From contig MENK01000017.1 of assembly GCA_001768235.1 (NCBI GenBank), positions 1 through 64,000 of the forward strand: a stretch of DNA of 64,000 nucleotides, given 5' to 3'. The notes under the pieces were generated by a model that had not been told where the DNA came from, ran no database searches, and was given only the letters and a program-made list of their open reading frames with translations. Made by a program: the position numbers and the translations under genes. This document shows positions 63,406 to 64,000 of this stretch, in pieces. Position 1 is the first letter of the stretch. Each line of letters begins with the position of its first letter. This DNA is from Bacteroidetes bacterium GWB2_32_14 (GTDB lineage Bacteria > Bacteroidota > Bacteroidia > Bacteroidales > UBA12077).

Positions 63406-64000
63406 ATGCTTTGGAAATATTTTCTCATTTTTTCATTTTTAATTCAAGCTGTTTTATTGTTTGGAAACGATACTATTTCAAACCCTGTAAATTTTGCTAT
63501 AAAACCACAATATGGATTAATTCTTGCGCATTCAAGCAAGATAGAGCATTTAACAAATACAAATCCGCATGGAGTTGAGGCAGAGCTGTCCTGGTTACGC
63601 ATAAAGGGAAAAAACTACCAGCAATGCAACTGCTATTCAAAGGCGGGCTTATCATTTTTATATATAAATTATTCGAATCCGGGAATTGTTGGCAGTTCGT
63701 ACAGTATTATTGGTTTTGCAGAACCTTTTTTAATCAGGACAAAATTTCTGCAATTATCGGCACGAATGGGAATAGGTATTAGTTATCTCGATCATATTTA
63801 TGATGAAATTGATAATCCCGAGAATTTATTTTTTTCAACCCGTTTTGCATTTATTACTCACATTGATTTAAATGCTTATTTTAAAATAAGCAGGAATTTT
63901 AATCTCATGGCCTATGCTAAATACAACCATATTTCGAATGGAGGCATTAAATCGCCAAACTATGGGATGAATTTTCCCACATTTGGTATAGGGTTTAACT
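63406..64000 (+). CDS. PagL-like acyloxyacyl hydrolase (lipid A deacylase), 3' cut
   Basis: The frame starts at 63406 (ATG) and runs off the window after 198 codons. A signal peptide (LIFSFLIQAVLLFGN) is followed by beta-barrel strands and the catalytic signature MAYAKYNHISNGGIKSPNYG, with the His-x-Ser-Asn motif typical of PagL-like/acyloxyacyl hydrolase proteins. These outer-membrane enzymes remove acyl chains from lipid A. The C-terminal strand(s) lie outside the window. Confidence 0.85.
   Translation, partial: MLWKYFLIFSFLIQAVLLFGNDTISNPVNFAIKPQYGLILAHSSKIEHLTNTNPHGVEAELSWLRIKGKNYQQCNCYSKAGLSFLYINYSNPGIVGSSYSIIGFAEPFLIRTKFLQLSARMGIGISYLDHIYDEIDNPENLFFSTRFAFITHIDLNAYFKISRNFNLMAYAKYNHISNGGIKSPNYGMNFPTFGIGFN

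Overview
The window is a 64 kb piece of an AT-rich chromosome from a member of the Bacteroidota, most likely a free-living Bacteroidales/Marinilabiliales-type bacterium; no rRNA gene is present to settle this. The evidence is the gene content: head-GIN DUF2807 protein, HU-CCDC81/SPOR envelope protein, DUF3108, TsaB, MnmH, PagL-like acyloxyacyl hydrolase, Bacteroidota-style sensor kinases and FtsX/LolA-type exporters. Shine-Dalgarno sequences are almost absent, and several genes have TAnnTTTG-type -7 promoter elements. No rRNA, tRNA, CRISPR array or prophage was found.

Layout. 1-2.3 kb: lipoprotein end, an AlbA_2 protein and a TPR protein. 2.5-13.3 kb (minus strand): three tandem paralogous Cache-HAMP-GAF-PAS receptors without an output domain, a YgjP-type metallopeptidase and a double-Cache hybrid kinase. 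13.5-18.2 kb: a MacA-like adaptor, tsaB, a DUF3108 protein, a small DUF559 element bordered by CCCCTTT/AAAGGGG repeats, and mnmH. 18.4-24.65 kb: an accessory island bounded by two 37-bp near-identical direct repeats. It holds an apparently undescribed radical-SAM RiPP cluster (precursor, PoyD-like epimerase, RiPP-maturation rSAM 1) and an ORC/CDC6-like ATPase. 24.8-33.3 kb: a small membrane protein, AIM24, a hybrid kinase translationally coupled to a sensor lipoprotein, rsgA, xth and an outer-membrane barrel. 33.4-38.5 kb: a TetR / LolA-like / two permeases / ATPase export operon carrying two decayed four-helix-bundle genes. 38.7-49.8 kb: a TPR hybrid kinase, a P4-type acid phosphatase, a sigma/anti-sigma/barrel operon, a TPR-SpoIIE phosphatase, pepE, an ABC ATPase and a DUF2807 protein. 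49.9-64 kb: a small acidic protein, a SpoIIAA-like protein, typA, efp, a GAF-SpoIIE phosphatase, a polyamine operon (arginine decarboxylase, agmatinase, deoxyhypusine-synthase homologue), a SPOR protein, a multi-PAS hybrid kinase and the start of a PagL-like gene.

Two themes dominate. One is signalling: four hybrid histidine kinases, three output-less receptors, a sensory lipoprotein, two SpoIIE phosphatases, a STAS-like protein and an ECF sigma/anti-sigma pair, but no DNA-binding response regulator. The other is the RiPP island. Its 179-residue precursor has a doubled nitrile-hydratase-like (NHLP) leader and a core of 8-residue AETT repeats. The precursor is followed by a 14-bp perfect hairpin and two overlapping radical-SAM maturases. 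No peptidase, transporter or immunity gene is adjacent, so the product and its export are unknown. This is the best candidate for a new system in the window.
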